Source of the DNA: CAZFUY01 sp964522445 | Lineage (GTDB): Bacteria > Pseudomonadota > Gammaproteobacteria > SZUA-229 | Reading direction: 5' to 3' | Assembly (NCBI GenBank): GCA_964522445.1 | Contig: CAZFUY010000001.1 | Location: 6,540-70,539 of the forward strand | DNA length: 64,000 nucleotides | Shown here: positions 17,319 through 25,372 of the stretch, one piece after another | How the letters are laid out: every line of letters starts with the position of its first letter | How positions within the stretch are numbered: the stretch's first letter is position 1 | Made by a program: the position numbers and the translations under genes | Notes under the pieces: model-generated | Database searches by the model: none | What the model saw: the letters and a program-made list of their open reading frames with translations, nothing else | What the model was told of the DNA's origin: nothing

Positions 17319-17711
17319 CTAATCAGAGACAGGATAAACCCATGCCCATATTTCATCTCTGGCTTTATCATGCCATATTTCTCTAACATGGGCTTTTACG
17401 GTTGTTTTATTAACCCGCTGTAAAATTTCTTTTTTAGATGTGACATAAGATTTGTCATTAATGACTTTTTCTTTAATAGTGTGAATGCTGGCAATATCAA
17501 CGCCATAACGCGCAGCTAAACGTTCTCTGGCACGGCTAATTGCAAGTTCTTCCTGATAGTGCCTGCCGCGGATGTGGGTTGTGCATGAACCAACTGCGCC
17601 ATCTCCAGGGTTGTCAACCCATGCGGGCACAGGTTTAGTATTGTCTCCTCCACATGCGGTGAGAAAAATAATTAATATGGAAAATAAAAATATATTAAAA
17701 GAAGATCGCAT
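17319..17711 (-). CDS. Small LPP20-like lipoprotein
   Basis: This 130-residue protein has a lipoprotein signal (LIIFLTAC, lipid-modified Cys near residue 20). The mature part has the LPP20-type start VPAWVDNPGDGAVGSC, then a helix ending in AISRARERLAARYGVDI and a C-terminal beta segment (VREIWHDKARDEIWAWVYP). LPP20-family domains occur in Helicobacter outer-membrane lipoprotein LPP20 and flagellar FlgP. It lies 10 bp downstream of the transglycosylase gene on the same strand. A second LPP20-like lipoprotein is encoded just beyond that gene on the opposite strand. The function is unknown. Confidence 0.72.
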   Translation of the reverse strand: MRSSFNIFLFSILIIFLTACGGDNTKPVPAWVDNPGDGAVGSCTTHIRGRHYQEELAISRARERLAARYGVDIASIHTIKEKVINDKSYVTSKKEILQRVNKTTVKAHVREIWHDKARDEIWAWVYPVSD

Positions 17712-17721
17712 AATTAGCCTT

Positions 17722-18975
17722 TTAAGTTGTTTTATATTTATTTATACGAGAGCGTACTTTTTTGACATAGTGTCTGGCTTCTTTAAAAATAAGTTGTTTG
17801 CGTAAGTGATTATAAACCTGGTCTGATGTCATTTTATTAATTTCATATAGTGCAGCACGCTTCCATTTTTTACGGCTGCCAAATCTGGATTTTTTATACT
17901 TACCTGCAAAGGCTCTAAACACATTTCCAGCGCCTGTGTTATAGGCGGCAATGGTTGCCCACTGGCGTGATTGCAGATTCTTTATGCCTTTCAGGTAAAC
18001 ATAATATAGACGGTTAATATAGGCTGTGCCCAGCCTGATATTATTGATGGGTTTGTATAAATAGGTATCACTGACAACGCGGTCTTTTTTGTATAAATGC
18101 CTGTATGCATCCCTTGCGCCACTTGTTGGCACAAGTTGCATTAACCCGAAAGCCGGCACAGGTGAGCGTGCGGTAGGATTAAACATGCTTTCGGTTTCCA
18201 TAATGGCAAATACTAGAGCCGCAGGGATTTTTTGTTGTTCGGCATTTAGCTCTATATCGGCTTTATATTTTACAGCGCGTTTTTCTATATGATCGGGTAT
18301 CAGTTTTAGCTGAGCTTTATAAATAGTGCGAGCCTGGCCATCATTGCCTTTAATGCGCTTCTTTTTTATGTGTTTAGTTATCTGAGTTGCCAGTCTGGAA
18401 TAATCACGTTGATTTATTTGCTGACCATTTTGATTAGCAATCTGGCCTTTTAAAATAGCAGGCCCGGTGGATTGGCTTACTGGATTTTTGGCGATATCAA
18501 TAACTGAACGATTGTCTCTGCCCAATTTTAATGTTTTGGTAATAGTATCCTGTAACTGTTTTTTAGCTTCAGTATCAGAGATGCTCTGGTCAGATGGTAT
18601 GGCAATTTCTATATCTACAGTGCCCTTCTCAAAATCTACAATACTTCGATGATTCAGGTCACCCTGAAAGCTGACCCAGTTTTTGCTATTGGGCGTTATG
18701 GTGTTTTTATCTCCCCATATTTTAGAGACCTGATATTTATATCGGTCAAAGGCCGCCAGTATTTGCTGTTTATAGAGCTTGAATTCGTCTTTGGCTGACT
18801 GAAATTCAATATTTTCCTGAGATTTATAAGAGTCAAAATCAGACTGTGGCTGTAAAAAACCTTCAGAATTAGCCGTCTGGATAGAAGTAAAGCTTAGAAA
18901 AAATATAGATATTAAGGTTACATGCCTTAGCAAGATAGCTCTCCAGAATATTTGGTAATTTATGGATATTAGCAT
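17722..18975 (-). CDS. MltC-like lytic murein transglycosylase
   Basis: This 417-residue exported protein has a Sec-type signal (cleaved around residue 36) and no clear lipobox, unlike E. coli MltC. The N-terminal ~170 residues resemble the MltC-specific domain (VDFEKGTVDIEI). The C-terminal part is an SLT domain. Its catalytic Glu is in FAIMETESMFNP, followed by the family segments PVPAFGLMQLVP and WATIAAYNTGAGNVFRAF. Lytic transglycosylases cleave the MurNAc-GlcNAc bond of peptidoglycan. It is longer than MltC (about 360 residues) because of an extended linker. It is followed by an LPP20-like lipoprotein gene and divergent from a second one. Confidence 0.87.
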   Translation of the reverse strand: MLISINYQIFWRAILLRHVTLISIFFLSFTSIQTANSEGFLQPQSDFDSYKSQENIEFQSAKDEFKLYKQQILAAFDRYKYQVSKIWGDKNTITPNSKNWVSFQGDLNHRSIVDFEKGTVDIEIAIPSDQSISDTEAKKQLQDTITKTLKLGRDNRSVIDIAKNPVSQSTGPAILKGQIANQNGQQINQRDYSRLATQITKHIKKKRIKGNDGQARTIYKAQLKLIPDHIEKRAVKYKADIELNAEQQKIPAALVFAIMETESMFNPTARSPVPAFGLMQLVPTSGARDAYRHLYKKDRVVSDTYLYKPINNIRLGTAYINRLYYVYLKGIKNLQSRQWATIAAYNTGAGNVFRAFAGKYKKSRFGSRKKWKRAALYEINKMTSDQVYNHLRKQLIFKEARHYVKKVRSRINKYKTT

Positions 18976-19104
18976 AGTGAGACGGGTGCTCTGTATTGTA
19001 TGTAGGGATTTTCTGATTTTTTAAATTGCCATTGCGTATTTGCATTATCTCGGCTATGTTTAGCCTACTTAAATATAGAATAAATCACTATGGAGATGAT
19101 GAAT

Positions 19105-19689
19105 ATGAATAAGGCTGCTTACCTGGTCGCAGGTGTTGCGATGTCTGCTCTTCTTGCAGGCTGTGGAGATAAAGTAAAAGAAGAGGTTGCTGATTGTGTA
19201 TTCCCAGATGCGCCTGGAACCGCTGCTCCGGGCTGGGTGTGTGATGAACCCGTAGAAGGGGTGGAAGTATCAGCCGTGGGTTCTGCTCAAAAATCGGGTG
19301 CAGGTCATAGCTTTATGAAGCAGATGGCTGCGACAGATGCTCGCGTACAACTTGCGCAGCGTATGAAAGTACAGGTTAAAAACATGATTAAGCAGTATGT
19401 TGAAACAACCGGTGCTGCTGACACTGAAACAGTGGATAAAGTGATGACATCTGTTACTAAGCAGATTACTAATGAGTCACTTGTGGGTACAAAAATCTTC
19501 AAAACACGTACTAGTCCAACGGGAAGCCTGTATGTATTGCTAGGTATGGATCCAGCCAGTGTTGAAGAAGCTACAGAAAAAGCATTAAAAACAAGCATGA
19601 AGAATGAACGTGCTTTGTGGCAACAGTTTAAAGCTCAGAAAGGACAGGATGAGCTGGCAGCAGAAATCTCCAGGATGGATGGTCAGTAA
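19105..19689 (+). CDS. LPP20-family lipoprotein
   Basis: This 194-residue lipoprotein has lipobox LLAGC with the lipidated Cys near residue 20. The mature protein has the LPP20 signature: PGWVCDEP, then VSAVGSAQKSGAG, a helix with ATDARVQLAQRMK and a beta segment ending in GSLYVLLGMDP. The last 40 residues are a charged helix. The start at 19105 is preceded by GGAG at a spacing of 9; upstream ATGs at 19090 and 19099 overlap that site. It is divergent from the MltC-like gene by 129 bp and followed by a strong terminator, then the transglutaminase-like gene. I infer an outer-membrane role with those neighbours. Confidence 0.8.
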   Translation: MNKAAYLVAGVAMSALLAGCGDKVKEEVADCVFPDAPGTAAPGWVCDEPVEGVEVSAVGSAQKSGAGHSFMKQMAATDARVQLAQRMKVQVKNMIKQYVETTGAADTETVDKVMTSVTKQITNESLVGTKIFKTRTSPTGSLYVLLGMDPASVEEATEKALKTSMKNERALWQQFKAQKGQDELAAEISRMDGQ

Positions 19690-19709
19690 AAGCTGTTGAT
19701 GTTAAACAG

Positions 19710-19735
19710 GGCCGGTCATATGACCGGCCTTTTTT
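19710..19735 (+). terminator. Terminator between LPP20 lipoprotein and transglutaminase-like genes
   Basis: The perfect 20-bp palindrome GGCCGGTCATATGACCGGCC (19710-19729) is followed by six T. It starts 20 bp after the lipoprotein stop and lies 24 bp before the next start, so the downstream gene either depends on read-through or has its own promoter overlapping this hairpin. Confidence 0.9.
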
Positions 19736-19759
19736 GTTTTAAATTTTAAGGAATAAGTT

Positions 19760-21298
19760 ATGCTTCGGATGCGGTTATTAATGATTAGTATTGCGTCAGT
19801 TGGGTTAGTTGTTGCAACAGCCGTTGTTGCTGGTAATGCTGAATTTGATAAATGGATGAAGCAGGAAACACAAAGTTATCAGGAATATCGAGATAAGCGA
19901 GATAAGGAATTTACCAGCTTTTTAAAATCACAATGGAAGGAAATGCAGACTTTTCAGGGATTAGTACGAGATAAAACGCCTAAACCTGTAAAAATGCCAG
20001 TAGCACCAATCCCCAGACCTGTTGTTAAAAAACCAGTGCCGCAAATTAAACCTGGGCTACCGGGAGCAGATAAAAAGCCAGCATTGGTACAAACCCCGCC
20101 AAAACCCATTGCGCCACCGCCCGTTATAATTAAAGTGCCGCCTATTAAGCTTGCGCCAAAACCCATAATAATAAAACCAGTGCCTGTTGTTAAGTTACCA
20201 AAGGGCAGGCCTTTAGATATTAATTTTTATGGCCAGAAATTAAAATTTACTTATGATCCAAAATTAAAAGTTCGCCTTGCTTTACGCATTAATGAAAAAG
20301 CGATGAGCAACCACTGGTCTGCTTTAAGCAAGGGAGACTATGAGTCTTTGTTAAAGCAAATTAATGCACAGAGAAAACCCATGAATTTAAATGACTGGGG
20401 TTATGCATTATTAGTTAATGAAGTTTCAAAAGGAATAAATCCAGGCCGTAGTGAGCAATCTTTATTTACATGGTTTTTGCTAATTAAAGCAGGTTATCAG
20501 GCGCGTATAGCTTATGACTCGAATGAAGTGTTTTTATTATTGCCATCACGTCAGCAGATATATGCAGCCCCCTATTTTACCTTTGATAAAGTGCGCTATT
20601 ATGCTTTAGGATTTGATGGTAAAAAACAGAAACCTGGCCGCGTGTTTACATATGATGGTCAATATCCTGGTGCAACTAAACGCCTGGATATGAACCTTAA
20701 TAAAGCTATTTATACGGGTAGAAAAGAAAAAGATAAATACCTGAGCTTCAAATTCAAAGGAAAAAATTATCGAATTCGCGTGAGTTATGATAGAGAGACT
20801 ATTGAGTTTTTAAAAACTTATCCGCAGATGAATATAAGTATGTATTTTAGTTCTACGGTAAATCGTTCAACAGGAAATCCACTGTTGGCTCAGTTAAAGC
20901 CATTAGTGGAAGGTAAGTCTGAGCAGGAAGCCGTTAACCTTTTGTTGCGCTTTGTACAAACAGCATTCAGATATAAAACAGATGAAGTTCAATTTGGTAT
21001 AGAGAATTATCTATTTCCTGAGGAAACATTGTATTATCCTTACTCTGACTGCGAAGATCGTGCGGTTTTCTTTGCCTGGCTTGTACATAGATTATTAAGC
21101 CTTGATGTGGTCGGCCTTGATTTTCCTGGTCATATAGCAGCAGCAGTGCATTTTAATGAGAAGATAAGCGGCGACTCTTTTCGTTATGATGGCAAACGGT
21201 ATGTAATAACAGACCCAACTTATATTAATGCAAGTGCAGGTATGACGATGCCTGATTATAAAAATAAGAAGCCAGGAGTTATTCGTATAATTTATTAA
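19760..21298 (+). CDS. Periplasmic transglutaminase-like cysteine protein with proline-rich linker
   Basis: This 512-residue protein has a Sec signal (cleaved after VVAG, near residue 25), then a charged helix (about 28-70). A long Pro/Lys-rich linker follows (about 73-152, with repeated PKP, PPxI and KPxI units). The C-terminal half ends in a transglutaminase-like core with a full triad: Cys in YSDCEDRAVFFAWL (near 431), His in DFPGHIAAAVHF (near 454) and Asp in YVITDPTYIN (near 483). Such domains act as proteases or amidases, or as transamidases. The Pro-rich linker suits spanning peptidoglycan from an anchored N-terminus. AAGGA precedes the start at 19760. I infer a cell-wall role with the adjacent transglycosylase and lipoproteins. 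Confidence 0.78.
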   Translation: MLRMRLLMISIASVGLVVATAVVAGNAEFDKWMKQETQSYQEYRDKRDKEFTSFLKSQWKEMQTFQGLVRDKTPKPVKMPVAPIPRPVVKKPVPQIKPGLPGADKKPALVQTPPKPIAPPPVIIKVPPIKLAPKPIIIKPVPVVKLPKGRPLDINFYGQKLKFTYDPKLKVRLALRINEKAMSNHWSALSKGDYESLLKQINAQRKPMNLNDWGYALLVNEVSKGINPGRSEQSLFTWFLLIKAGYQARIAYDSNEVFLLLPSRQQIYAAPYFTFDKVRYYALGFDGKKQKPGRVFTYDGQYPGATKRLDMNLNKAIYTGRKEKDKYLSFKFKGKNYRIRVSYDRETIEFLKTYPQMNISMYFSSTVNRSTGNPLLAQLKPLVEGKSEQEAVNLLLRFVQTAFRYKTDEVQFGIENYLFPEETLYYPYSDCEDRAVFFAWLVHRLLSLDVVGLDFPGHIAAAVHFNEKISGDSFRYDGKRYVITDPTYINASAGMTMPDYKNKKPGVIRIIY

Positions 21299-21311
21299 AT
21301 TACAGTCAGCC

Positions 21312-21353
21312 AAATAAAAAAGCTTTGCACTAATGTGCGAAGCTTTTTTATTT
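21312..21353. terminator. Bidirectional terminator between transglutaminase-like gene and dctM
   Basis: A 19-bp imperfect stem with AAATAAAAAAGCTTTGCAC on the left and GTGCGAAGCTTTTTTATTT on the right closes a TAAT loop. It has A and T tracts on both sides, so it can end transcription from both converging genes. The stop codon of the minus-strand dctM gene (21348-21350) lies within the right arm. Confidence 0.87.
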
Positions 21354-22631
21354 GTCTATAAGAAATAAACTAAGTTGAGGAATATAAGTAATTAGTATCA
21401 GAACTGCTAACAGGACAAACATAAAGGGAATGGTGGCATGATATATTTCACCAATAGGTTTTTTAAATCGATAACTGGCAATAAATAAATTCATTCCAAT
21501 AGGTGGTGTAAAATAACCGATTTGCATATTAGCCAGGAATATTATTCCAAGATGAATGGGATGAATTCCGTAGCCTAGAGCAATAGGTAAAATCAAAGGA
21601 ACAACAATAACCAGCGCTGAAAATATATCCAGAACAGCGCCAAGAATAAGTAGAAAAATATTTAATAAAATTAGAAATGTTATTTTACTATCAATATGTT
21701 GTTGAATAAATTCAAATAGTCTGCTGGGAACTTCTGCATCAACAAAAACATTAGTTAATGCTAAAGATACGGCAAGTATTAATAATATACCGCCTACCAT
21801 TACCATGGAATCACGCATTATATTAAATAAATTTTTTATAGATATTTCTTTGTAGATAAAAACTTCAATAATTAAAATATATAATGCAGTAACAGCTGCA
21901 GCTTCAGAAATTGCAAAAAAACCACTATAAATTCCACCTAATACAAATGGAGGCATAGGTAGTTCCCATCGCATATCCCATAATGCGCTTTTTAATCTTT
22001 GTAATGAAAAAGGTGTTTTTTCTATGTTTGAATTTCGGTTTGTATAAAAGGTATAAGCAGATAATGCAATAATCATAAGTGCTGCTGGAATCAACCCTGC
22101 AATAAACAATTGATTAAAAGTAATGGCTTCTCCAATATCAAGTTGCTGAGCAATGATTCCATAAAGTATTAAAGGTAGTGATGGAGGCAACAGCAAGCCT
22201 AAGCTTCCCGAGGAGGTGACAAGCCCCAGACTGAATTTGTCTGAATACCCTCCCTGACGTAATGCCGGATAGAGTAGTGCGCCCAGTGCGACAATAGTTA
22301 CGCCTGATGCGCCAGTAAATGCGGTAAAAAATGCAGAAATAATAAATGCAATAATGGCCAGGCCATTGTTCATCCATCCTACAGTTGCCTGAGATAGATT
22401 AACTAAACGTTTTGATGTGTTGCTCTCACTAAGTAAGTAACCAGCAAAAGTAAATAAAGGCAGAGCTAATAATAAAGGTGTATTTGCAATTCGATATAAT
22501 TCAATACCGATAACGGATAAATCTATTTCTTCAACATAAAATCCCAGTAGTGCGGCAGCAACAATTATAACAAATAGCGGTGCGCCTAATAGTGCGATTA
22601 TAATTAATAAAATTGAAGCTGTTAGAATCAT
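21348..22631 (-). CDS. dctM: TRAP transporter large permease, DctM family (TatT-linked system)
   Basis: This 427-residue, roughly 12-helix membrane protein has the DctM signatures TPLLLALPLFTFAGYLL, SSGSLGLLLPPSLPLILYGI, AVTALYILIIEVFIYKE and YFTPPIGMNLFIASYRF. I placed the start at 22631, one base after the DctQ stop; the frame is open farther upstream, but that region is the DctQ gene. It is the transport channel of the second TRAP system in the window. Its length is typical for the family. Confidence 0.93.
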   Translation of the reverse strand: MILTASILLIIIALLGAPLFVIIVAAALLGFYVEEIDLSVIGIELYRIANTPLLLALPLFTFAGYLLSESNTSKRLVNLSQATVGWMNNGLAIIAFIISAFFTAFTGASGVTIVALGALLYPALRQGGYSDKFSLGLVTSSGSLGLLLPPSLPLILYGIIAQQLDIGEAITFNQLFIAGLIPAALMIIALSAYTFYTNRNSNIEKTPFSLQRLKSALWDMRWELPMPPFVLGGIYSGFFAISEAAAVTALYILIIEVFIYKEISIKNLFNIMRDSMVMVGGILLILAVSLALTNVFVDAEVPSRLFEFIQQHIDSKITFLILLNIFLLILGAVLDIFSALVIVVPLILPIALGYGIHPIHLGIIFLANMQIGYFTPPIGMNLFIASYRFKKPIGEIYHATIPFMFVLLAVLILITYIPQLSLFLIDK

Positions 22632-22632
22632 C

Positions 22633-23118
22633 TTAATCTTCGTTTGAAAAAGGTAATAATATATAACGAAGGGATATAACAGCAAAAGAAATGGGGATAA
22701 TGGATTCACATATCCATAATGGGATGCTGGCAAAAGCTATGTCGCCACTTTCTTTTTCTAAAAGAATAAAACTAAAACTATAATATGCAACAATAGCGCA
22801 AATAATAGCAGTAAAAAACTGGCAAAATATTTTGCTGAATGCTGCGGTTTTTTCTGGCAGGTATTTAGATAGTAGATCAATATTAATATGTTTGTCATTA
22901 CGACTGGCAATCATTGCGCCAATCAGGCCAAGCCAGAGTACTAATATTCTTAAGAAAGGATCACCCCATTGTATGCCGCTTTGAAAAAAGTTACGTAGAA
23001 TAATTTGTAAAACAGCAAGCCCAAGCATTGAGGTTAATAAGGATACAATAATGCCATCTTCAATTTTATGAAGGATAAATATAGATTTTTTAAATAGATT
23101 ATTGTGCCTGTTGTTCAC
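22633..23118 (-). CDS. dctQ: TRAP transporter small permease, DctQ family
   Basis: This 161-residue protein has four predicted membrane helices and the family segment SRNDKHINIDLLSKYLPEK after helix two. The start overlaps the 3' end of the DctP gene by 20 bp, and the stop is adjacent to the DctM start. The three genes are therefore translated as a coupled unit together with the TatT gene upstream. Confidence 0.92.
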   Translation of the reverse strand: MNNRHNNLFKKSIFILHKIEDGIIVSLLTSMLGLAVLQIILRNFFQSGIQWGDPFLRILVLWLGLIGAMIASRNDKHINIDLLSKYLPEKTAAFSKIFCQFFTAIICAIVAYYSFSFILLEKESGDIAFASIPLWICESIIPISFAVISLRYILLPFSNED

Positions 23119-24130
23119 TAAGCTGGGTCTGTTGTGATCTAAAGTTACTTAGGTGCATTAGAAATTCATCCATTGTCTCTTTAGATATGTTTCCATTCAA
23201 CTTGATGTTGTTAATAGCAGCCTCTGATTTTTTATACCATTGGCTTAATTCATTTTTAGATGGGTTAACGAGTTTGATGCCCTGGTTTTGTAATGCGCTT
23301 ATGGCTGCCAGGTTGTCTTTTCTATTTTTCTTGCCAATTTTAATAAAAGCTGCGGTCATGATTGACTTTACAATTTTCTGGTCATCTTTTTTTAATTTAT
23401 AAAAAGTTTTTTTATCTAAAGCTAAAACGGCATAAGCATAGATTAGTGGGATATTGGTTATGTATTTTATTTGTGTGTGCCATTGTAAAGCAATAGCACC
23501 TATGGGTGGTATTGCTATGGTGTCAATCATATTAGATTGTAGCCCTGTTAAAACATCTGCAATACCTAGTGGTATAGGAGTGATGCCAAAAGCTGAAAAT
23601 GCTGTTTGAGCAGATTTGTTGCCGGAGGGCGACCAGATTTTATGCTGTAATAAATCATCGGTGCTTTTAATGGCTGAATCAGACATTATATAGGCAAGGC
23701 CGCCTTCACTAAGGCCAAAGATTATGAGCCCAGATTTTTCAAAACCACTAATGATTTTTTGATCCATATGTTGGCGAACGTAATCAATTTCTGAGAAGTT
23801 TTTAAATACAAGAGGCAAGTTATAAACCTGGCTGTCCGGGAGGAATTTTGCTACAGAACCACTGGCCATGACGCCGCCATGTAACTGGTTAATGCGCATT
23901 TTTTTGAGAACTGAGTTGTCATCTCCCATAACCCCACCGGGGTAGAATTTAAACTTAACACGGTTATCGGTTCTTTTGGTAACCTCTTGTGCTGCATGTT
24001 TCATGGTTTTCATCCATGCTGAGCCGCCAGGTGCAAGTGTTGCAATTTTTAGTGTTTTTGCATTTGATGGAGTTGTGATGAGCTGGCTGCATAAAATGAT
24101 TATGGAATAAAGAAAAAATTGTTTATGCAT
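23099..24130 (-). CDS. dctP: TRAP transporter substrate-binding protein, DctP family (TatT-linked)
   Basis: This 343-residue exported receptor has a Sec signal (cleaved after PSNA near residue 24). The mature part begins KTLKIATLAPGGSAWMKTMK, with YPGGVMGDD and the DctP helix region HKIWSPSGNKSA. This TLAPGGSAW-type start is characteristic of DctP receptors that work with a TatT lipoprotein (as in Treponema TatP). I used the ATG at 24130 rather than the TTG one codon upstream. The shared operon with TatT supports a ligand delivered via a TatT trimer, probably hydrophobic; this is inferred. Confidence 0.9.
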   Translation of the reverse strand: MHKQFFLYSIIILCSQLITTPSNAKTLKIATLAPGGSAWMKTMKHAAQEVTKRTDNRVKFKFYPGGVMGDDNSVLKKMRINQLHGGVMASGSVAKFLPDSQVYNLPLVFKNFSEIDYVRQHMDQKIISGFEKSGLIIFGLSEGGLAYIMSDSAIKSTDDLLQHKIWSPSGNKSAQTAFSAFGITPIPLGIADVLTGLQSNMIDTIAIPPIGAIALQWHTQIKYITNIPLIYAYAVLALDKKTFYKLKKDDQKIVKSIMTAAFIKIGKKNRKDNLAAISALQNQGIKLVNPSKNELSQWYKKSEAAINNIKLNGNISKETMDEFLMHLSNFRSQQTQLSEQQAQ

Positions 24131-24196
24131 CAATGCTATTACCGAAAGGCCATTTATTTTTGAGTTAAATATTTTAATAGAAATATCCTGCCGTTA

Positions 24197-25042
24197 TTAA
24201 AAATAATCATTTGAGCCAGCCAGTAATTCTTTTGCCTGTTTCTGGGCGGCGGTATTACTTAGTGTCATGCCTGGTACTCTTGGGTTTGTATTTAAAACTT
24301 CTTTAAGTAATTTGTCGTGTAGTTTTTTATCAAAAATAAGCCGTGAGTAATGGCGTGCGTACAAGACTTTTGCCATTAGATTTTTATTATTTGAAAGTAA
24401 AATAGCTTTTTCAAAGTGCTGTTTGCCTAATTCAGGTTTGCCGCCCATGGCAGGAGGAAGTAATGAATTGAGTACACCCATATATAGATGTGCGCCTGCG
24501 TGTTGATAGTTTTCATTCAATTCTAGCACTTTGTTCATAATTAGTTTTACCTGTGCTATTTGTGCAATAGCATTCCAGTCTTCAGTATTGGCCTGTATCC
24601 AGCTGGCCCAGGTAACGCCTAAAGTGTATAGCGTATCAATGTCATCTTCATCCATATTGGAAATTATAACCTGTACCTGGCTGTATTTTTGTGATGTGAT
24701 ATTACAGCCTTGTTCATTGTGCAGGCACATGGCTTTGCTGGCGAGGCGTAAGGCTTTCTGGAGTAATTTTTTTTTGCGGTTTTTGTTGCTAACAAATATG
24801 CCTGCATAAGCGTTTGTTAATGATGCTGAAGTTTTAAGCATGTTTTCGTCTTCAGGGTCATCCTCTAACATGCTGTCTATAAGAATTAAGTAAGCGGGTA
24901 AACCATCTGCAATAGTTTGCATGTCATCATTGTTTAGCACAGCACTGGATAAATTCTTTGAAAATCTTTCGCTAATAGAACAGCCGCTAATAAGAATAAG
25001 CAGGACGGTTAAAAAAATGTAGCGTAGAAAATTTAAATTCAT
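24197..25042 (-). CDS. tatT: TRAP transporter-associated TatT lipoprotein
   Basis: This 281-residue lipoprotein (lipobox LISGC near residue 21) is almost wholly helical after residue 40, consistent with the TPR-like fold of TatT (Treponema Tp0956). The start of the mature protein (AVLNNDDMQTIADGLPAYLILIDSMLEDDPED) and the centre (LGVTWASWIQANTEDWNA) match what I recall of the family. In Treponema, TatT forms a trimer whose pore contacts the DctP-like partner. It is the first gene of tatT-dctP-dctQ-dctM, 66 bp before dctP. The gene is divergent from nosZ across 330 bp that carry the nos regulatory region. Confidence 0.85.
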   Translation of the reverse strand: MNLNFLRYIFLTVLLILISGCSISERFSKNLSSAVLNNDDMQTIADGLPAYLILIDSMLEDDPEDENMLKTSASLTNAYAGIFVSNKNRKKKLLQKALRLASKAMCLHNEQGCNITSQKYSQVQVIISNMDEDDIDTLYTLGVTWASWIQANTEDWNAIAQIAQVKLIMNKVLELNENYQHAGAHLYMGVLNSLLPPAMGGKPELGKQHFEKAILLSNNKNLMAKVLYARHYSRLIFDKKLHDKLLKEVLNTNPRVPGMTLSNTAAQKQAKELLAGSNDYF

Positions 25043-25278
25043 GTGGTCGTATATTTAAGTGATTTGTGCTGGTATTTTTAGTCTCTAGTTGTGTTGTCAC
25101 GTTAACATGCTATTTATGATTTTGTGATCAGCCAAAATAAAGTTTTGTATTTTTTATTTATTTTATGCAGTGTATATTATGGTGCTCTGCATTATATATC
25201 AATTGATGTGATAATTAAGGCAACTGTCAAACTCAATGGTTTTGTTGTTCTAAAATGCTGTGTCATATCACACAGGAT

Positions 25279-25292
25279 TTGATCTTCGTCAA
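25279..25292. promoter_or_regulatory. FNR/DNR-type binding site upstream of nosZ
   Basis: The sequence TTGAT-CTTC-GTCAA (25279-25292) matches the TTGAT-N4-RTCAA consensus of FNR, ANR and DNR/NNR regulators in every fixed position. It lies 80 bp before the nosZ start. A class II activator site centred at -41.5 would place the transcription start near 25327. This is the usual control of nosZ by low oxygen and nitric oxide. The rest of the 330-bp tatT-nosZ interval (25043-25372) is AT-rich and shows no other gene. Confidence 0.8.
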
Positions 25293-25372
25293 TGTAATTT
25301 GACCCAGTTCAGGCACATTGTGTTATTCATATTTTTATGTAATAAATACAACCACACTCACTGGAGTTTACA

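Noticed and set aside
17192..17389. 65-residue open frame on the minus strand after the LPP20-like lipoprotein gene
   Set aside because: It starts inside the lipoprotein gene in another frame and runs through the nested palindrome, so it is not a gene.
25258..25273. CRP-like palindrome TGTGTCATATCACACA upstream of nosZ
   Set aside because: Spacing between the TGTG and CACA arms does not fit CRP or FNR, and the better FNR-type box lies only 6 bp farther on.
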